This document shows, piece after piece, positions 53,754 through 63,444 of a stretch of DNA of 64,000 nt. Source of the DNA: JAEXOD01 sp963667875 (GTDB lineage: Bacteria > Bacteroidota > Ignavibacteria > Ignavibacteriales > Melioribacteraceae); assembly GCA_963667875.2 (NCBI GenBank), contig CAXXGC010000012.1:1-64000 (forward strand). The letters run 5' to 3'. Position 1 is the first letter of the stretch. Every line of letters begins with the position of its first letter. A program made the position numbers and the translations under genes. The notes beneath the pieces are model-generated. The model made no database searches and was not told the DNA's origin. It was given only the letters and a program-made list of their open reading frames with translations.

Positions 53754-56207
53754 ATGGTAATGTATAACACCTATATTAAAATTGCTTTGCGGAATATATT
53801 TAGACAAAAGGGATATACTTTTATTAATATAATGGGACTCTCGGTTGGCATAATAGTTTGTATGTTAATTGTTTTATATGTTATAAACGAATTAAGTTAT
53901 GACCGCTTTTACAAAAATTCAGATCAAATATACAGAATATTTGTTAATTCGGAAATAAACGGTCTGGTAACTAACAATTCCAAAACACCCGGACCATTAG
54001 GACCGGCCTTAAAACGTGATTTCCCGGAAGTAAAAACATACACGCGAATAGGTTATTTTGGAAATAAATTATTAAGATATAAAGAAAACAGTTTTAGAGA
54101 GTATTCAATATATCACGTTGATTCGACATTTTTTGATGTGTTTAATTTAGAGTTTGTTGCAGGAAATAAAAATAAAGCATTAAATAAACCCAATACTATG
54201 GTAATGACTGAATCAACATCTAAAAAATATTTCGGAAATGAAAATCCGGTTGGAAAAATTTTAGATGTTGATGGCGGAAAAGAAAATTATTTAATTACGG
54301 CGGTAATAAAAGATTTTCCGCAAAACTCTCATTTTAGGTGCGGAATACTTGCGTCAAATTCAACTTATCCTATTATAGATAAAGAGATATGGCTTGAACT
54401 ATGGTATAGCACTTATATTGTACTAAAAGAGAATACAAATGTAGCCGAGTTTCAAAATAAGCTTGATGCGGCCGGAAAAAGATATATTACACCGCAGGTA
54501 GAAGCAATATTAGGTATTAAAGTTTCGGAATTTTTGGCTAGAGGAAATAAATACGGACACAAATTGCAGCCGCTGAATTCAATTTATTTATACTCGCAAC
54601 GCGATTATGGAATAGACCTAAATACAGAGTGGGGAGATGTAAAAAACAGTGATATTAATTTAATATATATTTTTGTTGGAGTGGCGGGATTTATTCTTTT
54701 AATTGCTGTTATCAACTTTATGAATCTTGCAACAGCCCGATCGGAAAAAAGAGCAAAAGAAGTTGGCATAAGAAAAGTGTTAGGATCAAATAAATTAAAT
54801 TTAATAGTACAGTTTATAGTTGAAGCAATTATTATGAGTTTTGTTTCGGTAGCAATTGCTTTATTTTTATTGGAATTAATTTTGCCGTCATTTAATTATT
54901 TTACGGGCAAAGAATTAGCAATACATTATTTAAATAATTTTTATACTATGCCGTTTTTATTATTATTTGTAATAACACTTGGATTACTTTCGGGAAGTTA
55001 TCCTGCTTTTTATCTCTCTTCGTTTACAGCAAATGAAGTGTTAAAAAACAACACTAAAAAGGGAACAAGAAAAAGTTATTTAAGAAACACACTTGTAGTT
55101 TTTCAGTTTTCAATTTCAATTATTTTAATTGCGGGTACGTTAATTATCCAAAAACAAATTAATTTTATGCTTAACAAAAATTTGGGTTTTAATAAAGAGC
55201 GGCTGCTGTTAATTGAAAATACTGAACTATTAGGCAATAAAACAGAAACATTTAAAAACGAAATGTTAAAAAATTCTTCAGTATTAAATGTAAGTTGTTC
55301 ACATTATATGTTTGCTTCAGGGGTGCCGGGACATGGTTATTTTTTCGATCAAAAATCGGGTGCCGATCCAATATCATTATCATATTTAGATGTGGATTAT
55401 GATTATATTAACACTTATCAAATAAATATGGCAGAGGGAAGATTTTTTGAACGTTCATTTTTGACAGATACTTGTGCGGTAATTTTAAATGAGGCAGCAG
55501 TAAAAGAGTATGGATTAAAAACTCCGGTAGGAAAAGAATTAACCCGTTTGGAAACATACGAAAAATCAAAATCATTTAAAATAATTGGGGTGGTTAAAGA
55601 TTTTCATTGGGAATCACTTCACCAAAAAATTAGACCTTTAGTAATGCATTTAAAACCTGAAAACAGAAGCAATAAAATTATCTCGGTGCGTATTAAGGGT
55701 AATAATAGTAAAGATGTTGTTAAGTATATAAAAACAATCTGGACAAATATTAAACCAAACGAACCCATGTATTATAGTTTTATGGATGAAAATATTGTCC
55801 GTTTATATGAACCGGAAGAAAAAACCGGTGTTTTGGCTGCCGGATTTTCTTCAATAGCAATAATAATTGCGTGCTTAGGATTGTTTGGTTTGGCTGCATA
55901 TACAACCGAACAAAGGACAAAAGAGATTGGGATACGTAAAGTGCTAGGGTCAACAATATCACAACTTGTATTTTTGCTTGCTAAGGACTTTACAAAATGG
56001 GTGATATTGGCAAATGTTATTGCACTGCCAATTACATATTATTCAATGAATTTATGGCTCCAAAATTATGCGTATAGAATTGAGATAAACTGGTGGATTT
56101 ATCTGTTATCGGGATTTATTGCTCTTTTAATCTCTATGTTAACGGTTGGTTATCAAAGTATTAAAGCAGCAGTGGCAAATCCGGTTGAATGCCTGAAATA
56201 TGAATAA
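53754..56207 (+). CDS. Fused FtsX/MacB-type permease 4
   Basis: At 817 residues it is the longest of the five. There are two possible ATG starts, 53754 and 53760; the first is taken because AGGAAAAG sits just before it. It shows HVDSTFFDVFNLEFVAGN, KKYFGNENPVGKIL, KEVGIRKVLGS and KEIGIRKVLGS, and ends NPVECLKYE (the usual Ser of the tail is Cys). The architecture is again one plus three plus one plus three membrane helices with two periplasmic domains. Confidence 0.93.
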   Translation: MVMYNTYIKIALRNIFRQKGYTFINIMGLSVGIIVCMLIVLYVINELSYDRFYKNSDQIYRIFVNSEINGLVTNNSKTPGPLGPALKRDFPEVKTYTRIGYFGNKLLRYKENSFREYSIYHVDSTFFDVFNLEFVAGNKNKALNKPNTMVMTESTSKKYFGNENPVGKILDVDGGKENYLITAVIKDFPQNSHFRCGILASNSTYPIIDKEIWLELWYSTYIVLKENTNVAEFQNKLDAAGKRYITPQVEAILGIKVSEFLARGNKYGHKLQPLNSIYLYSQRDYGIDLNTEWGDVKNSDINLIYIFVGVAGFILLIAVINFMNLATARSEKRAKEVGIRKVLGSNKLNLIVQFIVEAIIMSFVSVAIALFLLELILPSFNYFTGKELAIHYLNNFYTMPFLLLFVITLGLLSGSYPAFYLSSFTANEVLKNNTKKGTRKSYLRNTLVVFQFSISIILIAGTLIIQKQINFMLNKNLGFNKERLLLIENTELLGNKTETFKNEMLKNSSVLNVSCSHYMFASGVPGHGYFFDQKSGADPISLSYLDVDYDYINTYQINMAEGRFFERSFLTDTCAVILNEAAVKEYGLKTPVGKELTRLETYEKSKSFKIIGVVKDFHWESLHQKIRPLVMHLKPENRSNKIISVRIKGNNSKDVVKYIKTIWTNIKPNEPMYYSFMDENIVRLYEPEEKTGVLAAGFSSIAIIIACLGLFGLAAYTTEQRTKEIGIRKVLGSTISQLVFLLAKDFTKWVILANVIALPITYYSMNLWLQNYAYRIEINWWIYLLSGFIALLISMLTVGYQSIKAAVANPVECLKYE

Positions 56208-56231
56208 ATATTATACATTACGGAATTAATA

Positions 56232-58646
56232 ATGCTCAAAAATTATTTGCTTGTAGGCTTTAGGAATTTATTAAAACACAAACTATTTTCGCTGATAAAT
56301 ATAATGGGGCTTGCAATAGGAATGGCGGCTTCTATATTAATTTTAAAGTATATTTTTTATGAATCGAGTTATGAAAATAAAAACATAAATTCAGATAACG
56401 CATACCGACTTGTTGTAGAAAGATATCAAAACGGAATAAAACAATTTGAAAGCGCAAGATCTTATCCGGCATTTTATAGATTAGTACTTGATAATATACC
56501 TGAAATAGAAAATTGTGCCCGGGTATATCCTGAAGATTGTATGTTTAGATATGATGGTAAAAAGCTAAGCGGTCAGTCGGTTTTATGGGCTGATAATTCG
56601 TTTTTGAAAATATTTAATGTGCAACTATTAAAGAGGAATTCAAATAGTCCGTTAGGGAACACTTTTACAACCGTTATTTCGGAAGCCGCATCAAAAAGAT
56701 TGTTTGGCAATGAAGATCCGCTGGGGAAAATAATTGTATTAAACGAAGGGATTCGGTTTATTGTAAATGGAGTATTTAAAGATTATCAGGTTAACTCGCA
56801 TATTAAATTCGATTTTATACTTTCAATGAACACCTTGGGAGTGTTGGAAAACGAAGAGTTAATAAATACTCAATATTACAATTGGTTATATAATTATGTA
56901 ACGTTAAAAAACAATACATTGTATAAAGAAACAGAAAAACGAATTAATAAATTAATTGAAAGCCGATTTGGTTATTTAAAAGATGATAACAGTAAAATAA
57001 TATGTACTTTACAGCCAATAAAAGCTATACATCTTAAATCTAATTTAAGTGAAGAAATTTCACCAAATAGTGATATCCAAATAATTTATTATTTAAGTAT
57101 AATAACTGCAATTATTTTATTTATGGCTTGGATCAATTATATTAATCTTTCAACTGCACGAGCATTAGAAAGAGGTTCAGAAGTTGGAATTAGAAAAGTG
57201 GTTGGTGCTGACAAAAATCAAATTATTACACAATTTATTATTGAATCATTACTGATTGATTTTATAGCGTTGATAAGTGCCGTTTTAATTTCTTCTGTAT
57301 TAAGCAGTTTAATTAAAAATTATTCAACAATGAATAATTTATATCTTAATTATTCGGAATTTGGGTTCTGGTTTTTTTTGTTGTTTGCCTTTTTGATGTG
57401 TGGTGTTGCGGCCGGGTTATATCCTGCAATAATATTGTCATCATTTAAACCTAATTTAACTATAAAAGGAAAGTTTAGAAATACAAAAGGTGGTTTATTT
57501 ATAAGACGATTTTTGGTCGTATTCCAATTTACATCTGCAATTGTTTTAATAACATGTACTTTAATTGTTTATAAACAAATTGAATATGTGAAAAGTCAAA
57601 AATTAGGGTTTAGTACAAGCCAGGTGTTAATTGTTAATACTCCCCGTTCATTAATAAATAATCCAGACAGAGTAAGGTTGTTTGAATATTATAAAGAACA
57701 ACTATTAAAAAATTCAAATATTAAATCAGTATCCGCCGCAGATAATATTCCGGGAAAAGAAATAGTTAACCATTTGGAAAATTATACTAAATATGGCGGG
57801 CAGCAGCAAAGCGTATCGTATTCCGCCTGCAATATTGATAGGGATTATTTTAATTTATTAAAAATTAAATTTATTGCAGGAAGAAGTTTTTTGCAGGAAT
57901 ATCCCTCCGACTCAAATGCTGTAATTATTAACAATGAAGCAAAAATGTTGTTGGGCTTTGAAAGCGAAGAAAATGTAATTGGCAAAAGAATAATAAATTT
58001 AAGCAATAATAGCATTTATAATGTAATTGGAATTGTGGATAATTATCATCAGGAAGATTTAAAAAAGAAGATTGAACCAATTATTTATTTTAAGGGGCAT
58101 AATTATCAGTTTGGGTATTTTGTGTTTAAAATAAGCACAAATAATCTAAACAATACAATAAATGAAATAAATAATAAATGGGATGAAGTTTATCCCGACG
58201 ATCCGTTTGACTATTTTTTTCTTGATGTTTTTTTTGACGCCCAATATAATGCCGATAGACAATTTGGACAAATTGTTTTAATATTTTCATTGATTGCAAT
58301 TATTATTGCCCTGCTTGGATTATTTGGGCTATCGTTTTTAACTGCAATTCAAAAAACAAAAGAAATTGGTATTAGAAAAACGCTTGGGGCATCGGTTATA
58401 AATATTGTATATACTCTATCCAAAGAGTTTTTGGCAATTGTATTGATTGCAATTATTGTTTCGCTGCCATTTGTTTTTTATATAATGGATAATTGGCTAA
58501 ATACATTTACAGTTCGTATTAAATTAAATGTATGGTTATTTCTTATACCAAGTTTTGTTATTGTGGTTGTTGCAATGTTAACAATATCTATACAAATTAT
58601 TAAAGTAGCAAAAGCCAATCCAATTGATTCGTTAAGATACGAATAA
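56232..58646 (+). CDS. Fused FtsX/MacB-type permease 5
   Basis: It has 804 residues and is the last gene of the operon, 24 bases after permease 4. It begins MLKNYLLVGFRNLLKHKLFS and has coupling motifs SEVGIRKVVGA and KEIGIRKTLGA. The C-terminus NPIDSLRYE has Arg in place of Lys. Periplasmic domains keep the SLLWADN-like and RLFGNEDPLGKII patterns but are diverged. An inverted repeat follows the stop. Confidence 0.92.
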   Translation: MLKNYLLVGFRNLLKHKLFSLINIMGLAIGMAASILILKYIFYESSYENKNINSDNAYRLVVERYQNGIKQFESARSYPAFYRLVLDNIPEIENCARVYPEDCMFRYDGKKLSGQSVLWADNSFLKIFNVQLLKRNSNSPLGNTFTTVISEAASKRLFGNEDPLGKIIVLNEGIRFIVNGVFKDYQVNSHIKFDFILSMNTLGVLENEELINTQYYNWLYNYVTLKNNTLYKETEKRINKLIESRFGYLKDDNSKIICTLQPIKAIHLKSNLSEEISPNSDIQIIYYLSIITAIILFMAWINYINLSTARALERGSEVGIRKVVGADKNQIITQFIIESLLIDFIALISAVLISSVLSSLIKNYSTMNNLYLNYSEFGFWFFLLFAFLMCGVAAGLYPAIILSSFKPNLTIKGKFRNTKGGLFIRRFLVVFQFTSAIVLITCTLIVYKQIEYVKSQKLGFSTSQVLIVNTPRSLINNPDRVRLFEYYKEQLLKNSNIKSVSAADNIPGKEIVNHLENYTKYGGQQQSVSYSACNIDRDYFNLLKIKFIAGRSFLQEYPSDSNAVIINNEAKMLLGFESEENVIGKRIINLSNNSIYNVIGIVDNYHQEDLKKKIEPIIYFKGHNYQFGYFVFKISTNNLNNTINEINNKWDEVYPDDPFDYFFLDVFFDAQYNADRQFGQIVLIFSLIAIIIALLGLFGLSFLTAIQKTKEIGIRKTLGASVINIVYTLSKEFLAIVLIAIIVSLPFVFYIMDNWLNTFTVRIKLNVWLFLIPSFVIVVVAMLTISIQIIKVAKANPIDSLRYE

Positions 58647-58650
58647 CAAT

Positions 58651-58690
58651 CGGGGATGATTAAAAACAAACTGCAATTACATCATCCCCG
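58651..58690. terminator. Inverted repeat after the transporter operon, possible terminator
   Basis: Perfect 10-bp arms cggggatgat (58651-58660) and atcatccccg (58681-58690) around a 20-base loop. No T run follows on either strand, so it may be an RNA-stabilising stem or a factor-dependent terminator between two convergent genes. Confidence 0.45.
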
Positions 58691-58730
58691 GGCAAGAATT
58701 AACCGCAATACACTTATATAATAATCCCTA

Positions 58731-60233
58731 TTAATCAACTTTAATAAAAGTTTTTAAACTCTCGTTCCCGTTTCTGTCAACTGCGGAAATTGCAGCAGGG
58801 ATAATTGTTAAACTATCAACGGGTAAGGTTATATTGCTGCAATTAAAGGGTAATAAATCATATCTCCATTTATTATTAATTTTAGAATAAATAACATATT
58901 GGAAAGGTTTTTCTTCTCCTTTACACTCCCACGATATTTTTATTTCTTTGTCCGATTTTTCAACAACAACAATTGGTGAATCGGGTGCTTTATTATCTAA
59001 CCACGGATAGGTTGGCATAAGTGCCTTTGAATTAAACGGACCGTTAAATAGCGGTTTGCAAATTGTATCGTTGTTTTGCATTAAAGATTTCATACTGAAC
59101 AAAACAACACCGGGCGATTTTGGAACCATTCCTCGTGTAACCATTATCTGATTTATTATTTCCAGTCCAATATCTTTTTTATCTATTTGCGGATTAAAAT
59201 ATAAACCCGGCCAAAGATTACGGTATTTTACATTTTCGGCCGCCCACCAGCCAAGCAATAAAGGAAAACTTAACTGAATTCGTGATATAGGCCAATATAT
59301 TTGTGGTGTATAATAATCAACCCATCCTTCATTAAGCCATAATTTAGCATCCGCATACAAAGTAGCATACTGATCAAAACTTGCTGAAATTGAGGAAGGA
59401 TATCCGGGACGGTAAAGTCCAAACGGACTTATACCAAATTTTACGTAAGGTTTAGCCGCTTTTATTCCCTCATAAATTCTTTTAATAAACTTATTTACAG
59501 CATCTCTGCGCCAGTCGCCCCGGTCTAAAGTTCCGCCGGAATTTTTATAGGCATTAAATAATTCATCATCGGGAAAATCTTTGCCATCATTATAATCGGG
59601 ATAAGGATAAAAATAATCATCAAAATGGACTCCGTCAACATCATAATTGTTTACCACCTCCATAACAACATTAAACGATTGATCCTGAACTTCCTGCATT
59701 GTGGGGATCATCCAATAATAACCCTCGGTGCCTAATTTTTTAACACAATTTGGTTTGGTGTTTAGTATCGAAAGTTCGGAAACTTTTCCTTTGGATGCCG
59801 GATGATATGCCCTGTAGGGATTAAACCACGCATGAACTTCAATTCCCCGTGCGTGAGCTTCTGCAATCCAATACTCTAACGGATCGTAATATGGATTAGG
59901 TGCTTTGCCTTGTTCACCTGTTAGATAATATGACCATGGTTCGATAGAGGATTTATATAATGCATCGGCATGCGGACGTACCTGAAGCACTACAGCATTC
60001 ATGTTTAATTCTTTAACTTTATCTAAAATTAAAACAACCTCTTTTTTTTGAGTCTCAGTATCCAAACCGGGAGCGGATGGCCAGTCAATATTATCAACTG
60101 TTGCAACCCAAACGGCACGCATTTCTCTAAACGGCGGCGGAATAATATCGTTATTACCATTAGTCTCCTGTGCCTTAAAACCGGTATTAGCCACAAGTAA
60201 AAACAAACAAGATATCAAATAATTCTTAAACAT
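58731..60233 (-). CDS. GHL10-family glycoside hydrolase (DigH/YngK-like), exported
   Basis: Signal peptide (MFKNYLISCLFLLVANTGFKA), then the GHL10 (formerly DUF187) barrel: REMRAVWVATVDNIDWPS, AVVLQVRPHADALYKSS, VHAWFNPYRAYHP, VDGVHFDDYFYPYPDY (acidic active-site strand), KFGISPFGLYRPG and YYTPQIYWP. A short Fn3-like domain of about 85 residues closes the protein. The E. coli relative DigH cuts peptide-free peptidoglycan strands, so a role in cell-wall turnover is likely. At 500 residues it is of normal length. It is a single gene convergent with the transporter operon. Confidence 0.9.
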   Translation of the reverse strand: MFKNYLISCLFLLVANTGFKAQETNGNNDIIPPPFREMRAVWVATVDNIDWPSAPGLDTETQKKEVVLILDKVKELNMNAVVLQVRPHADALYKSSIEPWSYYLTGEQGKAPNPYYDPLEYWIAEAHARGIEVHAWFNPYRAYHPASKGKVSELSILNTKPNCVKKLGTEGYYWMIPTMQEVQDQSFNVVMEVVNNYDVDGVHFDDYFYPYPDYNDGKDFPDDELFNAYKNSGGTLDRGDWRRDAVNKFIKRIYEGIKAAKPYVKFGISPFGLYRPGYPSSISASFDQYATLYADAKLWLNEGWVDYYTPQIYWPISRIQLSFPLLLGWWAAENVKYRNLWPGLYFNPQIDKKDIGLEIINQIMVTRGMVPKSPGVVLFSMKSLMQNNDTICKPLFNGPFNSKALMPTYPWLDNKAPDSPIVVVEKSDKEIKISWECKGEEKPFQYVIYSKINNKWRYDLLPFNCSNITLPVDSLTIIPAAISAVDRNGNESLKTFIKVD

Positions 60234-60388
60234 AAAATCATCCCTTAATTAAATAATTACAGTTGGAAAAATATGATAATATTATCTAAATGGAAATATA
60301 AATAATAAAAATGGAAGTTGTTATTTTTTGGGGGGGTGATAGGAAAAACAAATAAAATGTTTCCGGTAGAACAATAAATAATTTAATC

Positions 60389-60428
60389 AAAAAAAAAGGA
60401 GTAATAGACTAAAAAATTCTATTACTCC
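60389..60428 (-). terminator. Rho-independent terminator of the small exported protein gene
   Basis: Perfect 10-bp arms ggagtaatag (60398-60407) and ctattactcc (60419-60428), followed on the minus strand by nine T residues (A run 60389-60397). Confidence 0.88.
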
Positions 60429-60450
60429 TGCAGGCATAAGTTATACATAA

Positions 60451-60855
60451 CTATTTCTCATTAGGTCGTAAATTTAATACTTTATTATCGCTTAATAATA
60501 AAACATATTTGTTCGTATTTAACATCGTTTCTGCCTGTGCTCGTGTTTCAGTTGTGTTATAATCCAATAAAGTTAAAGCAAGTACAAATTGTAAATTGGA
60601 ATCTTCTTCAGTAGCAGCATTTTGCATTAAATAAGATTTTAGTTCTGGATATTTTAATTTGCTTAATAATTCGTAAGCACTTTTTCTAAGCCCGGTATTT
60701 TCCGAAGCTAAAGCCATTTTTAAATTTTCAACACCTGTCTGGCGTTTTGATAATTTTTTGGTTTGAGCATTAGAAAAAGCTACTGATGAAAATAATAATG
60801 CTGCTGTTAATAAACCTTTTACCATGTTTGCGGATGTAAATCTTGTGGTTTTCAT
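60451..60855 (-). CDS. Small exported protein with HEAT-like helical repeats
   Basis: This protein of about 134 residues has an N-terminal signal peptide ending near FSNAQT and about 95 residues of paired helices (MALASENTGLRKSAYELLSKLKYPELKSYL pattern, split here as LKMALASENTGLRKSAYELL) that recall HEAT or ARM repeats. No known family can be named. The gene has its own strong terminator. The start is taken at the second ATG (60855), because the AGGA sequence is 7 bases before it but only one base before the ATG at 60861. The small size and lone position suggest a periplasmic adaptor or stress protein; this is only a guess. Confidence 0.75.
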   Translation of the reverse strand: MKTTRFTSANMVKGLLTAALLFSSVAFSNAQTKKLSKRQTGVENLKMALASENTGLRKSAYELLSKLKYPELKSYLMQNAATEEDSNLQFVLALTLLDYNTTETRAQAETMLNTNKYVLLLSDNKVLNLRPNEK

Positions 60856-60966
60856 TTTCATTTCCTGTTGTTTTATTTAATTAATAATTTGTTTTTCTGT
60901 TAATTAAGACGACAGGGTTTAAGCATAAGTTGTCATGGTAAAGTAATCATTTGTAAAAAGATGTCA

Positions 60967-61976
60967 CAATATAAAACAATTATGAATTATGAATTATTAA
61001 TTATGAATTGCCTCCGGTAATTACATGACCCACAATATCAAATTGTTTTAATTTATAGTTCATTATTCACAATTAATAATCTGCGTTCTACTGGTTTTTG
61101 TTTAAAAGAACAGGCAACTCCGCTAGAGTTGGGTGGGTGTTGGGGATTATTGGATTACAAACATGCCGCAATATAAAATAATTATGAATTATGAATTATT
61201 AATTATGAATTGCCTCCGGTAATTACATGACCCACAATATCTTATTGTTTTAATTTATAGTTCATTATTCACAATTAATAATCTGCGTTCTACCGGTTTT
61301 TGTTTAAAAGAACAGGCGATTTCGCAAGAGTTGGGCGGGTGTTGGGGATTATTGGATTACAAACATGCCGCAATATAAAATAATTATGAATTATTAATTA
61401 TGAATTATGAATTGCCTCCGGTAATTACATGACCCACAATATCTTATTGTTATAATTTTTAGTTCATTATTCACAATTAATAATCTGCGTTCTACCGGTT
61501 TTTGTTTAAAAGAACAGGCAATTCCGCTGGAGTTGGGCGGGTGTTGGGGATTATTGGATTACAAACATGCCACAATATAAAACAATTATTAATTATGAAT
61601 TATTAATTATGAATTGCCTCCGGTAATTACATGACCCACAATATCAAATTGTTTTAATTTAGAGTTCATTATTCACAATTAATAATCTTTGACCTATCGG
61701 TTTTTGTTTAAAAGAACAGGCGATTTCGCAAGAGTTGGGTGGGTGTTGGGGATTATTGGATTACAAACATGCCGCAATATAAAATAATTATGAATTATTA
61801 ATTATGAATTATGAATTGCCTCCGGTAATTACATGACCCACAATATCAAATTGTTTTAATTTATAGTTCATTATTCACAATTAATAATCTGCGTTCTACC
61901 GGTTTTTGTTTAAAAGAACAGGCAACTCCTCTAGAGTTGGGTGGGTGTTGGGGATTATTGGATTACAAACATGCCG
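60967..61976. repeat. Tandem array: five copies of a 202-bp repeat
   Basis: The repeat phase is exact: the motif tggattacaa recurs at 61151, 61353, 61555, 61757 and 61959, each 202 bases apart. Unit boundaries used here are 60967, 61169, 61371, 61573 and 61775, with a fragment of a sixth to about 62000. Each unit has AT-rich palindromes, a conserved gcctccggtaattacatgac block, ctgcgttctaccggtttttg, a small hairpin (caactc/gagttg in three copies), a G/T-rich linker and TTACAAACAT. Copies differ by a few bases and by local length, so they are real copies rather than a reading error. No coding sequence is supported. The array fills the gap 60856-62067. Confidence 0.95.
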
Positions 61977-62067
61977 CAATATAAAATAATTATGAATTGG
62001 TTATTATATAAATCACTTATTTCTTTTAATTCATAATTCACCATTCATAATTCATAATTGTTTTATC

Positions 62068-63432
62068 TCATTTAATCCAAACTGTTTTAATATTTACAAA
62101 TTCTTTAATTCCGTAGTGGGAAAGTTCGCGTCCGTAACCTGACATGTTAATTCCGCCGAAAGGCAGACGCGGATCGGATTTTACCAGTCCGTTTACAAAA
62201 ACAGAACCGGAATTAATTAGAGGAATATATCTTTTTGCTTTTTCAATATTGTTGGTCCACAACGAAGCACCTAACCCAAAACAGGTATCATTTGCAATAT
62301 TAATCGCATCATCTTCATCTTCTGCCTTAATTATTGAAGCCACAGGACCAAATATTTCCTGATCGTAAGCAGGTTGTCCTTTTTTTACATTGGTTAACAC
62401 AGTATGTTCAAAATAAAATCCGTTACCCATTATTTTATTACCACCAAAAGCAATAACTGCTCCCTGATTAACAGATTCGACAACTTGATTTTTCAGCTCA
62501 TCTAATAAATCTTCGCGTGCTATTGGACCTAAATCGGTATTGTAATCCATTGGATCGCCAATTTTTATTTTTCGCATCTCGACAGTAAATAATTGTAAAA
62601 AACTTTCATAAACACTTTTTACAATAATAAATCTCTTAGCGGCAATACAACTTTGTCCGTTATTTAATAGTCGTGCAATAACAGCGGTTTTTGCGGCTGT
62701 TTCTAAATCCGCATCCTCCAAAATTATAAATGGGTCACTTCCCCCAAGCTCCATAACTGTCTTTTTTAAATTGGCACCGCATAAGCCGGCTACCGTTTTA
62801 CCGGCAAATTCGCTTCCTGTTAATGTTGCTGCTTTAATTAAAGGATTATTTATTACATCGGTAACCTGATTAGGTCCTATTAATAAGGTTCTGAAGCAGT
62901 CTTTTGGAAAACCGGCCTCGTAAAAAATCTCTTCAATTGCTAAAGCTGACTGTGGAACATTTGATGCATGTTTTAATAAACAAACATTTCCGGCCATTAA
63001 AGCGGGGGCTGCAAATCTAAACACCTGCCAAAATGGAAAATTCCATGGCATAACAGCCAAAATTATTCCAAGCGGATCAAATTGCACATAACTTTCTGCT
63101 GCATCGGTAGCAATAATTTCTTTTTTTAATATAAACTCGGTGTTTTCTGCATAATAATTGCAGACCCATGCGCATTTTTCAACTTCGGCAACGGCCTGTT
63201 TTATAGGTTTGCCCATTTCTGAAACTAATATTTTCCCGTAGCATTCTTTTTTTTCAATTAATATAGAGGCTGCTTTTTTTAATAAACATCCTCTATCATT
63301 ATACGAAACATTTTTCCATCTCAGCCATTGATTATATGTGTTATTAATAATCTCGGTTACTTGAATTGGATTATACTCGGTAAATTCTTTTTCGGTTAAT
63401 CCGGTTGCGGGGTTAATAGATTTAATAGACAT
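62068..63432 (-). CDS. NAD(P)-dependent aldehyde dehydrogenase, succinate-semialdehyde dehydrogenase-like
   Basis: This 454-residue ALDH-superfamily protein has cofactor and active-site motifs PLGIILAVMPWNFPFWQ, TLTGSEFAGKTVA, the general base Glu in VMELGGSDPF, and the nucleophile Cys262 in NNGQSCIAAKR, plus EIFGPVASI and LPFGGINMSGYGRE near the end. The short length and FPFWQVFRFAAPAL style fit the succinate-semialdehyde dehydrogenase branch, but the substrate cannot be fixed from sequence. The ATG at 63432 is preferred over the GTG two codons earlier because GGAG lies five bases before it. It follows the methyltransferase gene by 12 bases. No GABA genes are nearby. Confidence 0.92.
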   Translation of the reverse strand: MSIKSINPATGLTEKEFTEYNPIQVTEIINNTYNQWLRWKNVSYNDRGCLLKKAASILIEKKECYGKILVSEMGKPIKQAVAEVEKCAWVCNYYAENTEFILKKEIIATDAAESYVQFDPLGIILAVMPWNFPFWQVFRFAAPALMAGNVCLLKHASNVPQSALAIEEIFYEAGFPKDCFRTLLIGPNQVTDVINNPLIKAATLTGSEFAGKTVAGLCGANLKKTVMELGGSDPFIILEDADLETAAKTAVIARLLNNGQSCIAAKRFIIVKSVYESFLQLFTVEMRKIKIGDPMDYNTDLGPIAREDLLDELKNQVVESVNQGAVIAFGGNKIMGNGFYFEHTVLTNVKKGQPAYDQEIFGPVASIIKAEDEDDAINIANDTCFGLGASLWTNNIEKAKRYIPLINSGSVFVNGLVKSDPRLPFGGINMSGYGRELSHYGIKEFVNIKTVWIK

Positions 63433-63444
63433 ATTCACTCCATA

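Noticed and set aside
41485..58646. The FtsX operon as a lipoprotein-sorting (LolCDE) system
   Set aside because: Permeases are about 800-residue double-length chains with an HlyD-type adaptor, which fits MacAB-like export rather than LolCDE.
60967..61976. The tandem array as a CRISPR
   Set aside because: Units are 202 bases with no unique spacers between short repeats, and no cas genes are present.
60967..61976. The tandem array as an assembly artefact
   Set aside because: Copies carry distinct substitutions in a patterned order, which a simple duplication error would not create; copy number still needs long reads.
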